Assembly (NCBI GenBank): GCA_018806985.1
Contig: JADANN010000461.1
Location: forward strand, 248,001-312,000
Length of the DNA: 64,000 nt
Source: Angiostrongylus vasorum
Taxonomy: Eukaryota; Nematoda; Chromadorea; Rhabditida; Metastrongylidae
Direction: 5' to 3'
Below are positions 37,901 to 52,900 of this stretch, piece after piece. The position numbers were made by a program, and so were the translations under genes. The notes below the pieces were generated by a model. That model did no database searches and had not been told where the DNA came from. It saw only the letters and a list, made by a program, of their open reading frames with translations. The stretch's first letter is position 1. The number at the start of each line of letters is the position of its first letter.

Positions 37901-40900
37901 GTAATTTGAGAATCCCGTCATGCAATGAATAAACAAGTTAGCATGCTGACTAGAACAACGAATTTAGTTGGCGACTACAAATATAATGAATAATATGTTT
38001 CTCTTTTATGAAGAGAAGCAAATGCCGACAAAATATGCTTTGTTATCTTAAAGACTGCTTGGACTGAGCATGTGAAGTATAGCAGAAATATTTGGCTTTT
38101 ATCGGAGAACAATGGCGAGCACTACTACTAAACAACCATTGAGTGGAATGTTTTATTCACGATATTGCCTCCAGGAAACTCTATGCAAAGCAATCAAAAC
38201 ATGAATAACGGATTCATTGAAATAATTCATTGCTTAACGCTGAATTTATTTGGGATAGTTATACCAAACTGGTGTTTGACTAAGAATCTCATTCCCAATC
38301 GCTTTCTTTTTTCCTTTTATGCACGCTTTCAGACTTTTAAAACCATGCTAATTCGAATGTATTTGTGAGACTTGTAATAGAGTTTTTTTTCAACGGAATC
38401 GTAGAGCTGTCGCTTCCTAATTGATGGTACATTGTAAAACAGCGCTCTCGAGCAGCTCTGATTAATACTAGAGAAAGCATCACCTGTCACCTTTATCACC
38501 TATAAGTCCCGTTAATCACCGTATAATCTGATCGATCACTAGTAAGCCTCATTCGTACAGCTCCCACATCAGAGCAGTCTAGTAGGTTTCACTCGCGTAT
38601 TGGACACGGAAAAGGGCTTAGTACTTTAATATGGTGTCCTTTTCTATAGTTTTCGGCGAGAACGTTGACATTGCTAGGTCGTCGCTTTCTGTCATGGCAT
38701 GAATTCACTCTTAGCTGGACTACCGTCTGGAAATGTCAAGCTTCTTATTTAGGTTGACCCTGTAACTTGTTAAAATCAAATCACATAACGTAAGATCAGT
38801 TGCTGAAATCGCAGCAAAGTGTACTTCTTAATATTGTACTGGTCGCAGTAGTCTACTCTTTACCGAGACGATTATTGCTGTATAGAGTACTCTGCGATTC
38901 TAATAGTAGAGGATATCGAGTTGCATGGGGCACCAGACATCTCTTTTTTTTGTAGTGGAAGTGTTTGGTATAATTGTGTCACACGATATTGTTCTAAGAA
39001 CATTCTAGCTTTTAAGAAATTCAAGATGTTAACTATTTGGACCCTACCACCTCTTTTTTTTTCATCTCTTTATCACATCCTGCAGAGGATAGTCATTCCA
39101 TCGTCGCATAACGATTTTTTCACTGTAATGTGATAGACGGAAAATCTCAACTAAAATGCTAAACTATCCCTAAAACGCTGTGCTAGTTTCATATTCTTAA
39201 TCACTTAACTGAGCACGCGGATAGCGCAGTGGTTAGTGATGTAGTCGATCAGGAAGCAAAGGCGCTGGTTCGATCCCGACCACATCGCTCTCCTTCAATC
39301 CACATGGAAACGCTTTAGACCAGCCATGTCTAAGATTGTAAGGATATTTTACTCGACCAGTATTCTACGACATTCATAAGAAGACGGATTCCTCAAGCAG
39401 CAGCTGGAACAAGATGCGGGATTTTTGGAAGACCATTGTGGACGATGAGTACGAGGAAAAGAATCGAAAAGAATCGAGTGTGAGAAGTACTGGGGTCCGC
39501 CAAGTAAATGTGATGACGGATCATGTAAAATAAAAAAAGTGATCATTTAGCTTCATTTGCTTTTTTCGTTGTTTCGGTCTTTACTTGTAGCTCAGTTAAC
39601 TCATTTTTTACTATAAAACTGTGGTCATGCACAAAGGCAACTCCTGATAAGAAACGTAGTAACCTGTGTGGTGTATTGAATTGATATGTTATTCGTGTGA
39701 GGCAACGATATGGTCAGCAGCAGGTCATTGACGTTAATTAGCCATTGGCTTGGATCATACCACACACGTAATTAACAAGGATTGTGCGTCCTGCTGGTCG
39801 TCGTCGATACGGCACGTCTCCACCAGCGCTGCATCGCCGCTAATGACCGAAAGTTCCGCTCAGGGGACCGGAATGATGATAGCTTCATGTTCCATCATTA
39901 AAAAACACTATCCCTTTTAGAAGATGAGACGAGAGCCATTCGAAATATGAAGACTTCAAATATGGAAAACATCTCTAACAGTTGATATGAGAACATCTCT
40001 GCCATAGTAAGAATTAAAATCCAGAAACACGATGAGATCTTTCGCCTATTTCGTGTATTTGTTTCACTGAAAATTGTTGTTGTAAGTGGTAGATGTGTCG
40101 TTGTGTGTGTAATATTGCCTTTTTTAAAGAAACTGATCAGTTTCTAGGAGAACAACAATTTCAGGAAATACACTCGATTGTTGATGACCTGTCAGCACGA
40201 CTTGGCGACGTGGGAGATGAATGGTTGATCAGCAGTGAAACATCACCGAAATATTTCGAATTCACTCCAATTGAAATGCATGCTATAACGGAACGACTTC
40301 GACTTCCTGAACCTACAGCTCCAGGTATGGATGAGTTGTTTCCTTTCCTTTTAACACAATATGAATTCCGTATGCAAGTTGATTTCTCGTGTAGTACGTA
40401 GAGAACGATCCAGTCGGATATCATAACCTTACGTAGGATTTATCTCATATGCTGTTTGTCTTATTTTTGTTTCAGTTTTATTAAGCAACAATTGGAGAAG
40501 TTTTGTATGCTTGCAACTGGAAATTTTATTCTGCTTCACTGATTACATAGTAATTTTTACGAGATATTTGTATGATTTTGTAAAATCTACTTGACTGCTT
40601 CTAAAGTTCTGGGATACTGTAGACACAAGCCTAATGCACTGATGATGAACGTCTTGATCTTATTCCTCGGAAAGCGAGTTCTCTGAGTGGTGCAACGGGC
40701 GCGTATGACTTTCTATCCAAGTGCGCTATGGTGGAGGGCAGATACATTTATTGTACAGCATCGGGCAGTTCCAGCTAGAAGTTTAACACAATAAACGGCA
40801 GCCATTCTGTGAGAGTGGTTTGTAGAGGCTCATAACAATGCAATTTCCTTCCAAATTCCAGCAACATATAAATATCTTCCTCTTGTGTAGTTTGCGTGTA

Positions 40901-43900
40901 TGATGCACATACATAAGCCAATATTGATCTTTAGTAATGGTGTGACTAAAAGGTTTTTCTGATGAGTTGTATCAGAAGAAAGTACTAAGATTGACAGTTG
41001 TCAATTAACTGTTGCTAATGAGATGATACGGTGATCAGTTAGGTGGAATTCTTAGGTACTCGATTTTTTTCACGATGTCAAGTGTTTAGTGTTTGTCAGT
41101 AGGCTACAATGAAGCATCGTTGCCAATTCATATAAGGTCGTGCTCTGCTGCAATTGGATAATGCGTTGCTGGCCGGTTCTTCTTCGAAGTGTATCGTGGT
41201 TGAAAGCGCTTACCCGTTCGCACGTAATGGGATGATGAACATGTTTTTTTTCCGTAGCGCCCAAGTAGGAATTGGTAGTGTGAAGCCGGTTGACTAATAT
41301 ATCTCATTACAATTTAATGTCGAAAAATGACTCTCTTAATTACGGTCCATTAGAAGTGTGTGATGTGGCCACACCTATTGATTCACAGACCTTAACGCTT
41401 TATTCGGCTAGACGGAATAAACCAAAATTGAACGTGTTGCAGAACGTTCCGACAGACATGGTGTATAAATGCTGCTCAGGAGACAATTCGTGCTGGAAAT
41501 GCTTCAAGCAGTGTATGAGCGGTTATGAATCTCCTTTCTATTGTTAGCGATCTAGAGTCTCTCGGTCGCGAAGCTATGCGCTTTCTGGATAATGAATATG
41601 GGAATATGTAGTATTGACCAAAAGCGACCTTATTCAGGAGCTGAACTCTCTCTTTTTGTTGCTCCGGATTGAATTATACCTTGTGTATGTAAATAGGCAT
41701 GTTTTTTGAATACGTGAGGCGGAATGCTAGCGTGTGCAGATTATATCCTAGAAGTCAGAAGGCTGGAAGCCTGACAGCAGATGACTGGAAAGTGCATTTG
41801 AGGTGGTTACAAATCGCCTTAGACAGTTGCAATATTTTTAGAGATCAATTACTGCACTGACTATGGTTAAGTTGACATCGTAAAGGCTTTCTCCGAACAA
41901 TATTTTCTTTCTTTGTTTGTTTCTTTTTCCATCTGATTGTTATGGAGGAAAACCCGATATTTTCAGTAATCTAATTTCGCTGTCCCGTTATTCGACAAGC
42001 CTTTTTAGGAATGTGCAACACTTATTTGGCAATGCTAGAGATTTAGAAAGTTTTTTAGTGCTCAGAGCAGCAGTTTGTGTTATCCTGGGATTTTTCTCTG
42101 AAGTAGTTTTCATTCTGTATAGACATAATTTGTAGTAAGCTTCATTGTTACTGGATTTCAAGAAGAAAAGGGACATAAAAAGGATAAAGCTTACAGCTTT
42201 ATTGAAGGATGTGCCGATGCACTCGGCTTCCATCATTGAGGCGGTAAATACGAGATGGGCGGCGCATGCAAATACTTCCTGTCCAGTCAAGTACATACCA
42301 GTTTTTCATCCTTCTCGAATGATCTGACTACCAATCTACCGATCCCAGAAAGAAAGAGGAAAGTGAGAGTAAATGAAAAGAGATTTGTTGACTTGTGCAA
42401 ACCTGCTTTATAACAGTGAAAAATAATTAACGTTGAAAATAACTGAAGTAATTATTGGAGGATTTCGATGTCCTGAAGTTAGTCGCCGTTCTTAATAAAA
42501 CTATAAAAAAGTCTTGCATCCATTAATTATTTAGTACATAGTGAATTATGTGAAAAAAACAACGAGATGAAATGCAGAAGGATCTGAATACATTTATATT
42601 AAGCCCTTTCCATGCAAGCATACGAGTTTTAACGAAAATGGACTGACTTTTTCCTGCTTGATGATATCCCTTATATGTATTCTTTCTTTGAGAAGCTTAC
42701 ACGAGGTTGATAGATATATTTATTTTCGGCTAACGTTTCGACGTCTTCGTCTTCATCAGAGACGATAGTCCGAGTCGATGGTCTACGCTTGTTATTCGTC
42801 CCGATGTGGAGGCTTCGCCTTCGTGTCGAGTCAGGTCTTCCTCAGCGGGCCATCTCCTCGAGTGAGGAATACTCACTCGGTGATGCCCTTTTATGCAGGA
42901 TGCTGATGGTGGATATAATGATTGTCTGGTGATAACAGCTTGTTTTTCTTCCGGGCAATCATTCCTGCAAAAGTTGGTGTTATTATCAGCTAGTACGAAG
43001 TGTAGTAATAGTTCGGAACTAACTTTCCTTTAATCTCGGTCCAGACTAATCAAGTATTCTTTCTTTGATGAGCTTACACGAGGTTGTCGAAAGATATTAT
43101 TTATAGATATACTCCAATACTTTTTTGATAGAATTGAATAGGAATTCGTTCTTCATTGTTATATATTCCTTTGATAGCGCTTTGCAAAACGTTTTAGAGG
43201 TGAATGGTAGGTATCACTTCCTAGGAAACGGATCTTTTCTCTTCTTAGGAAAAGATCTTAGGATAGATGTGTTTTGAGTCTGAGCGTAGGTGAACGTGTG
43301 TAGCGTAGAGGTTAGCAGTGCTGTGCAGTTCTCCCAGGTTGTTGGTTGGATACCGCACATATGGTAAACTGAGGTCTCCATCACTTTGTAGTCGGCAAAT
43401 TATTCACAGACTTCACAGGGAGGATAAAATTGCGGACTTAACACATTAGTAGGATACAGCAAGTCATTGTGTGTGCCAAATATACATTCAGCCACCTCCA
43501 CGATGCTACGAATTAAGTCGAATGCATAGGGCATCCCTCAAGGATTAATCAACACCAAGCGCTTTATACTTTTTTTTGAATGCAAGAAGAAAATCGTTTT
43601 TTTTTCCTTATGGACTCTTGGCATCCTGATGTTTTCGCTACGCTGCTTACACCTGCTTATATGTGGTGAAGAATATGCCCGATCTCATTTCTTTTTTGTC
43701 GAAGAAAGAATCGACATTTGAAACGCAAATGATAAAATACCTATTAGGTTTGAAGCTTAATTATGAATAACATAGCAACAATCATTTATAGAGATTCCGA
43801 TGGAAGAATTAATTCAGTCAAGCACGGCTAACGAAGTACCAATCATGCACTGCTTTCTTGATGAACAAACACGAGGTTGTCTAGATTGCGTGTCAGTTTG

Positions 43901-46900
43901 ACCTTTCCAATCTCTGAAGACGGCGATTTCCGCGGAATCTCGGCTTTTGTGATCAAAGAGTCTACTAACAACGCCGTGTTTGCTCATCAAAAAAACAGTG
44001 AACGGGGGTTATAAGAAAGTCGTTGCTGGAAAATATCAGCCGTTGAGGGAGATTTTAGTAGATATATAAAGCAGTATTTAAGACTACACTCTTTTAAGCT
44101 CCGTAACAGTGAGTTTTCCTTTTTCAAGTACTCTTTAACAGTTTTACCAGCAAATGTTTTATGGAATACAGTGGCTTTCGTTCCTAATCTAAAACGTTTT
44201 CAACAACTGGTTGAGAAATATTGCCAGTTTTTCGTGGTCTTTTTTAAAATTGAAAGGTTAGAAAAGTTCTCTTGGTCCGCTTCTTCGTAACCTTTCTTCA
44301 TTGATGGGAAAAGTAAATTTCTTCTCACATTAAGCATCCTGTCAGACAGATGTTCACTTGGATGGATGTGAGCTTGCTGTAATGTACTACAGCCTCTTTA
44401 AAAATAGTAATTTGAACTCCATTTCCTTAATAACTCTGAAGAGAGGGTTCTCATTGTTATGTTAATGCGAATTTGCACTTTTGTAAAGGCGTTTTCAACC
44501 TTTACATGTTTACCATTACGTCAGAGATGCAGGTAACAAAAACAAGTGCCTCTACCAACGTGGCTTAAACACAAGACTACGCGGGTAAACGGAAAGTTTT
44601 CGCAATGATTTCCCAATACTTTCAATGATTTAGGAGTTATTTTGGGTGTTTTAGACTCCCTTTTACGCGTTGTAATTCCTTTAAAAATATTTGTTCCATA
44701 TGAAGATTTCCAGATATGCCTTTGTGACTCAGACTTTGTGGTATGACGTTGTTTCTTCGATATTTTAGAGTTTTACCTTTTTTCATCGTATTGCAGCAGA
44801 ATGTTTTTTGCGAACTTTTTTTTTTCTTTAACTCGGCTACTCAAAAGTCTTAACAAAGATTTCTATTGAAGAGAATAATGTGTTACAGGTGAACAGAAGA
44901 AATTGGAAGTCATTCAAAATCCCTTAATTTCAGTACAAATCTGTTACAGGGAGTAAGATTCTTGAGGAATGTCTGTGTTTGTTTGAAAATAGAAAACCGC
45001 AGCCTTTCCCATAGTAAATACCTGCCAATCCTCAGTAATAGGTGTATTCAGATCCTCGGATGGTAGCTGACCTCGGGAACACTATCGACTTCTTACATCG
45101 AGTTCGGGCTTTAAAAATTCGTGGAGCAAAAGGTTACGTTGGAACATCCAATATCGTGTGGAACACGCTTTCTTATAGTCTCCATTGTTGCAAGAATTTA
45201 TTAGCTCTATGGGTGAGTGTAATTCTTTCATGAGTAGGCCTTTTACAAGTCCTGTTTTCGCCGTGCTATTTAAAATTCAAGATTTCGGATTCGGACGTCT
45301 CTAAAGTGCATGAACTGAGCACTACTAAGCGTACTTTGCGTCGACTCATCGTTCATTACTCAATGAATAATATTAAGGTCGGTTGAGAGAATTTATGATT
45401 TATGTCAGATTTCTAGGGTTTACATATACGACGATGGAGGTTTCAGGCATTTCAACCGAGGTACCACTTACTCGTACCATAACGTTCTTCTGATTTAATC
45501 GCTAAAGATTTGTAATCGTTTCTGAGAGAGGTTCATCAAAACTGAGCTTCGGGCCTAGAGTAGGGGGCGTATATTTATTGCTGGCAGGCTTATTGTTTGA
45601 ATGTCCGCTAAAACGAGGCAGCGTAAAAGCTTCTATTACGCAGTCCAATAAGGCGCAGTCGTGTTGATACGCTCCCTTGTCTGCACATTGTTTGCAGGAC
45701 AAACAACCTCTATCCTTCCATTATCGGTGTTTTGCAAAAATCGGTCCGTCAAGAAGAAAAAAATGAAGTTTAATAATCTATCTGAAAATTTATTGTTTAG
45801 GCAAAGCCCACAATCAGGTTCTTAAGGAAGTCATAAATTTGAGTTAAATTTCACAATTCATACATTTCGAACTTGAGGTTTTTAGGATCTACTAGTGGAA
45901 GATGTTCCAGTTGTGCCGTTTTCAGAAATGCAACATTGGGAATGTCTTGAAGAAGTGGACTTCTCGTTCAATGAACTGAAGGATATTGACGAGAGCATTG
46001 TGAGTTGAATATTTCCTTTAACAGTTTGATAGGTATGGATACTTAATTGAATATCACTACTTAGATGTGTGCTATCAGAAGAACATTGACATCATAACGT
46101 ATATCTGGGAATTCCACAGATTTATCCATTCCATCCTTTGCCAATAACGATTTCTTAGGAATTGACGTCCGTAGATCAAGAGAATCCTAGTGAAATAATG
46201 GTTTTCTTAAGCCATAATTTAGAACTAGTGTAATCTTTATGTTTATTTCAGCAGTTACTTGGTGGTGTGCAAAGGCTGAACATTAGCCACAACAACGTAA
46301 CAGAAATTGGTTGTTATTTGCAGTTACTTACCTCTCTTACCGAATTGGATTTGTCTTCGAATGGCATCAGTTCTATTCATCAATGGAATGAATTACTCGG
46401 AAACTTAAAAAAACTTATTTTATCAAATAATGCCATCAAAGACGTTTCGGGTACGGTAAGATTTACGAAATTATAAAAGTTCTGCCTCTTTATGGTTGTG
46501 ATATTTGTCACTTTCATTAATGTTCACTATTTTCTAGCCTTATTTATTTATTTTACATGACCCGCCATCACATCTACTGTGCGGATCCCAGCTTGCATTC
46601 TATTAATTTTTCCTCACATTCATCGTCCACAAAGGTTTTCAGAACGCTTTGCATGTTGTTTTGGGTGCTGTTTGAGGATTTCATCTTCTTTATTAGTGTT
46701 TTTTGAATACTGCTGGAGATAGCTCTCCTTGCAATCTTAGGGGTAGCGGAGTTGGGACGTTCCCACGTGGATTGGAGAAAAGGGTTGGGGAGAGGATCGA
46801 ACCAGGATCTTAATTCCTGATGATGGATTGCACCACTAAACACTCCGTTAGCACACCTGCAATCCCTCATCACATTTTTTTACCTACAGTGCAGTACTTT

Positions 46901-49900
46901 GAAATAAATGTGTCAACTTCTTTTTAGGTCGGTTTACTGCACGCTAGGATTCCCATTGTTTAGGTCTTTCACGATTGTACTCCTTGGAGTATTTGGATCT
47001 ACAGAATAATGCACTTGACACCATAGAATCTGTCTATCCATTAGGGTTGTTGCCCTGCTTAGAAGAGCTTCATCTGTTTGGGAATCCTGTCCGAAATGTT
47101 ATAGAATACAGAACGAAGGTGCTAGAAGCTTTTGGCGAAAGGAGCTGTGAGGTGAGTGCGTAAGAACCGTTTTCTATAACTGAACATTGGCGATAGAGCG
47201 TTTATGGTGCTTTAGTGCAGAAAAACGTAAAACCGTGTCATTTTACTTCCAACTTAACGCTGACTTTCTTTTTTTTATTCTTCTGCTTAGAATTCACTTG
47301 TCAGTTCTTTTTCTGTCGGCATTTCCGTTTTATTGTAGTTTTTCAAAAAAAAAAAACAGATAGTCATTGCTTAACATTTTATTCAGTGCCTATTATTTTT
47401 CATGGCAGGGTATTATGTGAAATACAAACTCAACGATGCTGAGATATTTGCAAAACTCAGACCCTAGGCCAGTTTCGAATTCGCGATTACCCTTCGCGGG
47501 GGATCACTTGTTACCCACTGCACCACTAAGGCCCTCGCTTTGCCTTTCTATTTTCCAGTTTTTTACCTTAACGGTGCCATCATCAATCACATATGTACTG
47601 GAATGATGTATTTCACATAATACCCTACCATGAGAAAGTAATAGGCAGTAAATAAAAACTAAACATTGTGATTGCAACTGCAGCTTCAGCTTAACTCTGT
47701 TCAATGTCGTTTTGTGCGCCTCAGATCATTTCCGTTGACGTGTGATTGACGATGGCACCGCTGGGGTAAAAAGATTGACTTGAGAAAAAAAGCAGAGTGA
47801 AAGCCTCAGTGATGCCGTGCGTGACACATAAGCCCCAGGAACTGAGGTCCGAGCTTTGCATGTCAGGATTATTGTGGTCGAATAGACATTGTTTTTGTGA
47901 CTTAGGAAGAGTTGCCTAGTTTTGTACTCGTTTAAAGCTTCATGTTTAACTCAAAGTATCTTTTCAGATCAGACTTGATGGAAAAGCACCTGATGATCGT
48001 GAGCAGGACACAATAAGACTTCGGTTGGCATTGCGTCGTGCGAAGAAGGAAAAAGAGGAAAAGGAAAGAAGGAGACGGCAGAAGATAGAGGAGAAAATTC
48101 GGTGCGTCAGTGTATAAGAACTTCCGAAAAGTGTTGTACGGTCAAGATCAAGCTGATCAAGGGTTTATTTATCAGTTTTGAAGTTTGTCAAAGTTTTTTG
48201 TGTTTATTAACAGTTCTCCTTATCGTATTTTGAGAGGTTCTTTGCTTTCAGGTACATATCAGGTACTTGTGGACTCAGTGATGAGGTCGAATCTATTTGA
48301 AATTGTGTATGGAGAATTTTTCTATGTTCTATAATATTTTCAAATACTAAGGGTAAAATATGTGATCGGTTTCCAACATAATCTTTCTCAGAGATTGCAT
48401 TAGTAATAGTCCTAACTCGTTTACTGACAATTTGACCAAGTATACATGTGTCTTCTTTAAAAATTTTTTCCCAGCTTTGCTCATTCATGCTTCTTTTTTA
48501 TCAATTCAAACAACTTACCTGATTTTGATAACTTGCAGATTTTTTCCACTTCGTTTATCTTATGTGTAGTTCATTTTATCTGTGATATAACCCATAATTT
48601 TCACTTAACGATCTATAGCTCCTTGTTCCTAGGTTCTTTCCGAGATCTGAGGTCATTGAATCGGATCTGCATGTGCATAGCGAATTTTCTCTATTCACTT
48701 GCATAATAAATGAAATATTTTATGTAATGTGAAGGATTTTAATTTTAGCGGTTGCGTTTGTCTTGAAAATACTTGTTCAACGGATTTTGATGCTAATTTT
48801 ATGATTGCGCCTAAATTGTAGTTCTTACGGGCTGTTGAATTGACCTGCTACTCATTGTGTTGTGATCATCGAACGGAGGGCCGTTATGCTCAGCGTTAAA
48901 AATAGTTGGTTTGCCGTTCATTCTAATCCTATCAATTTTTCATCTTGTCATTTCTGCAATTTTACTAGCTAGATATCTAACGAAGATTCTATTAGTGAGT
49001 TAGTGGTTTTATCTTCTCATCAAAGGCGCTCGTGGCCCAGTAGTTGGAGGCGCCTTTACGACACACACGTGGAGTCGATCCCAGCACCCTGGCTCACCAA
49101 GCCTTTCATTCGTCCGGCGTAGGCAAATTGGTACCAGACTTGTCTGAGAGGATAGCAGCACTGGCTCGATACATCGGTAGGCCACCGCGAATCATTATAA
49201 AGACCAGATATGCATTCAGTCGCCTTAGAACGATGCTTAGTGAAGTCGAATGCATGGCGCAGCCCTCAGGGGATTGATCAACGCTGAGAGCTTTATCCTT
49301 TTTTTATCCCTATCTTCTCATCATGGGTGCGTGTATCGCAGTGGTCGGAGGCGCCCTGCAATACACATGTGATCGATCTTCGCGCCCCTGGCTCATCAAG
49401 CCCTCCATCCCTCCAGGGTCGGCAAATTGGTACCAGATTTGTCTGGGAGGGTAGCAGCACTGGCTAGATACATCGGTGGGTCACTGCGAGTCATTGTAAA
49501 GGATATGCATTCAATCACCAACGATGCTTAATGGAATCGCATGCATGACGGTCCCTTCAAGAATTGGTCAACGCCGAGAACTTTATCCTTTATCCTTTAT
49601 CTTCTGGTTTGTAAATGTCTGCCTGTATTTAGCGCGTGAGGAGTTTCAGCTGGGGAGAATTACGGTGAACTAGGTTCTCTTGAGAGCACAATAGTTTAAT
49701 TTTTCTTAGATAATGAGCTCATGGATACCTATGTCGAGAAATTTTGTTTGTCGAGATTAGACACCATCTCTTTGTCACTTTCTCTTAAAATAAAGCTTTT
49801 CGAAAATTAATGGCGGATCTAGACGTGCATTTTTAGACTGGCAAATGTCAGCGCAGAGGAGACCTTTTTAATCGAAATAAGCATCATTGGGATCCACACA

Positions 49901-52900
49901 TTTTTTGCCGGCGAAAAAAAAAGAGTTTATACCAGATGCTTAAAATTCTGGAGATCTAGAGGCGATGAAGTCGTTGACGGCAGTTTTACCCATGGTTTGG
50001 TTTCTGAAGCATTTCTGGCAAAGGGAGTTCTCGAAATGCTTGAAGATGTGATGTTGGTAGGCTAGAGATCTAGCGAGTACGCCGGATACGGCAGAGTTCC
50101 GTACCCAGCTCGTTCAACTCTTGCAACGTCATCGTGCGGTGTGTGGCCGCGCAAAATCGTGGAGAGGAATCGGTCCCTTTTTGTAGACCAATGCGCAGTG
50201 CCCCCGTTAGTTTTTGGTGCATTTCTTTGGCTTGCTGGGTGTAGTTCTCCCTTGTAATAGTTTCACTTGGATTCAGAAGGCTGTAATCGATCAAACCAGA
50301 TGTGTTTCACAAAGCTGTTAGCATGAATTTCTTTTAGTGCAACTTCGGGTTTAGGAAGTGCTGCGGAGCTTCATCTCGCGCCAACCACTGATCGGATCAT
50401 CGTCAGCTATCACAGAGGATCCATTTCTCGTCGCATATCACGATTGAGAAATGCACAGTACGGATGAGAAATGTGTCGTTCTGTTTGCGTAGAAGAAGGG
50501 CTGACGATAGCTTAAAATGGCGACTTCCTTGGTTGTCATTTAAATCGTGCGCTTGATTTTCCAACTTCCTTCGGATGTTCCAAAACATCTGTGGTGCGTA
50601 GATTAAGTTCTTCGGCAGGTTTTCGATGAGTTCTGCATGTGTTTGCTTGCAGCAAAGCCTTCAACTCATTGTCCTCAGTAGCAAAGCGACGTCGGCTATC
50701 TCCCTTCGAGTTCTCCGCGACATAGTTCGTGAAACCGACATTGTACGGTGCATTCGTTAACATTTTCTTACCCCCCATATCTTATCAATGTTTCGAGCCA
50801 TCTACGATGCATTTGACCGACTTTGAGTTTGCAAAAAGAATTCGACGGATGTTACAATTTTGACGCTGAAATTCAAACTTGTGGAATATGTTGAAGGTAC
50901 AGGTTACATCGGAATTGAATTATATTGGGAAAAAATATACGAAATGAGCTTTCCATTGATATGCAATAGTACGACATTCGAAAAAAGAGAACTGTTATCA
51001 AAACATATACAAGTAAAAGGAATTCACTAGTCCGACAATAATTTCCGGACAACGTTATGAATAAATGGATCCATTACTCGGCCACAATTACATTGTCTCG
51101 AATAATTATTTTCTCACAGTAATGAACCGCTTTGGGTAGAAACTTTTCATTTTGAGAACTTTTGTGGTTTACTTCAGAGGTGAGAATTGTATTCAGCGTA
51201 GCAAATTATGCCCCGCAGTTTAGCTCACGATTCTGAGGCTTTTTTAGTTTTTTCATCGGATTCTTCTGACTCGGATGGAGACGGCAGTGAAGATCAGATG
51301 TCTGCTTATTCTGAGTCTGTTGGTTTCCAGCAGTTGCTTTTTAATTCGGCACCTCTGCAGACCGACGACGCGAAGGATGTTAACATAAATGATGAGGATA
51401 GGGAAAGTGTGCCCGTATGCAAACAGGATACCAAGGATGTGAAATGGGAAGTCTCACAGCCACTCAAAAGAAGTAAGTGATTAACAAGCATCCATTACAC
51501 GTCTACTGAAAAGTTTTGAATATCTTAACGTTTTCTGCTCATCGACATAACAAGGTAAAACGGATTTTCTGACTATCCTATAGGAACTACGAAATGAGAT
51601 GAGCATATTGCTCTAAGCCGTATAATTATTGTGACGACGACCATGATTTTTTATCAAAAAAAATTTGTTTCTAAACTGTCAGGAGATCTTTTGGGCTAAT
51701 GAGTCTATCATACAAGAACAATATGAATGTAGATCTTGACTGAGGTGTTATTGACAAAATAGGACTTCGTGATATTTCTGTTTCGTTTTGAAAGTTCTTT
51801 GCTGCTTCCCATTTCTTAATTTCAGAAGTGTCAGCGCTAGAAGCGATGGACAAAGAGCGCTATTTGCTGTGGAATTCTGGGCAAGAGAAACTGGCAGACC
51901 TTCTCTATGGAAAGAGGGATTTAATAAGAAAACATGTGGAAGATGCTGATAAAATCGTCATTAATCAAGATGAAGGTATGAGGTGTTGTTGTTTTGTTGT
52001 TGCGAAATGTTCTCATGATTGTAATTCATCGTAAACAAAATAGCGAAATTTGAAAATAGTAGAGATATTAATTTTCATTAATGAAAGTAGATATGCTTAT
52101 TGGAGTGTAATCTGATACCATCAGACATGCTAACTTTGTCCACTTTTTCATTTTCTCCACTTACGAATCACCCTATTCGAAGAATTGCAAACCGTTTTGT
52201 TATGAGGATAGTTTGCTCGTCTTGGTGTAAAAAAAGGGTAAAGCTCTCGGCGTTGATCAATCCGTGAGGGATGCGCTATGCATTCGACTTCATTAAGTAT
52301 CGTTGGAGGTGATTGAATGCATATCTGGACTTTGTAATGACTCGCGGTAGCCTACCGATGCATCGAGCTAGTGGTGCTACCTTCCCAGACAAGTATGGTA
52401 CCAATTTGCCGACCCCAGAGGAATGGAAGGCTTGCTGGCCCATAGGCGCGGGGATTGATTCCACCTGTGTGTCGCAGTGATGCCTCCAACCACTGCGCCA
52501 CAAGCGTCCCTCTCGAAACAGTTAGTATGCTTAAACCTTAAACCGAGTTCTTCCGCAAGTTATCGAACATTTGTGTGTGAGTGTTCTTCTCACTAAAGCT
52601 TTGAATTTGTCGCTATTTATAGCAAAATGAGGTCAGCCACCTCTTCATGGGATTCATCACGACGAAATTTTCAAACAAGCATTGCACGACGCGTTAAACG
52701 ACACTTTTTTTGTCCCCTTAGTTCATCAATGTTTCGAGCCGTTTACGTTGCACTAGTTCCGGATTTCAAATCGTAGAAGTAGAGTTGCCGAGATTCATGT
52801 TTTGAAACCTGAAACTTATTCTTTATTCACGAACAAGCTGACGTTTCGGCGGATTTCGCCTTTCTCAGAGCCTGGAATGGTCAAGTTGACAGCAATCTAT

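Noticed and set aside
39218..39295. tRNA gene with A and B boxes
   Set aside because: The boxes are tRNA-like but arms do not pair into a good cloverleaf, and the sequence runs straight into a repeated body shared with 5.3 and 46.6 kb: it is a SINE head.
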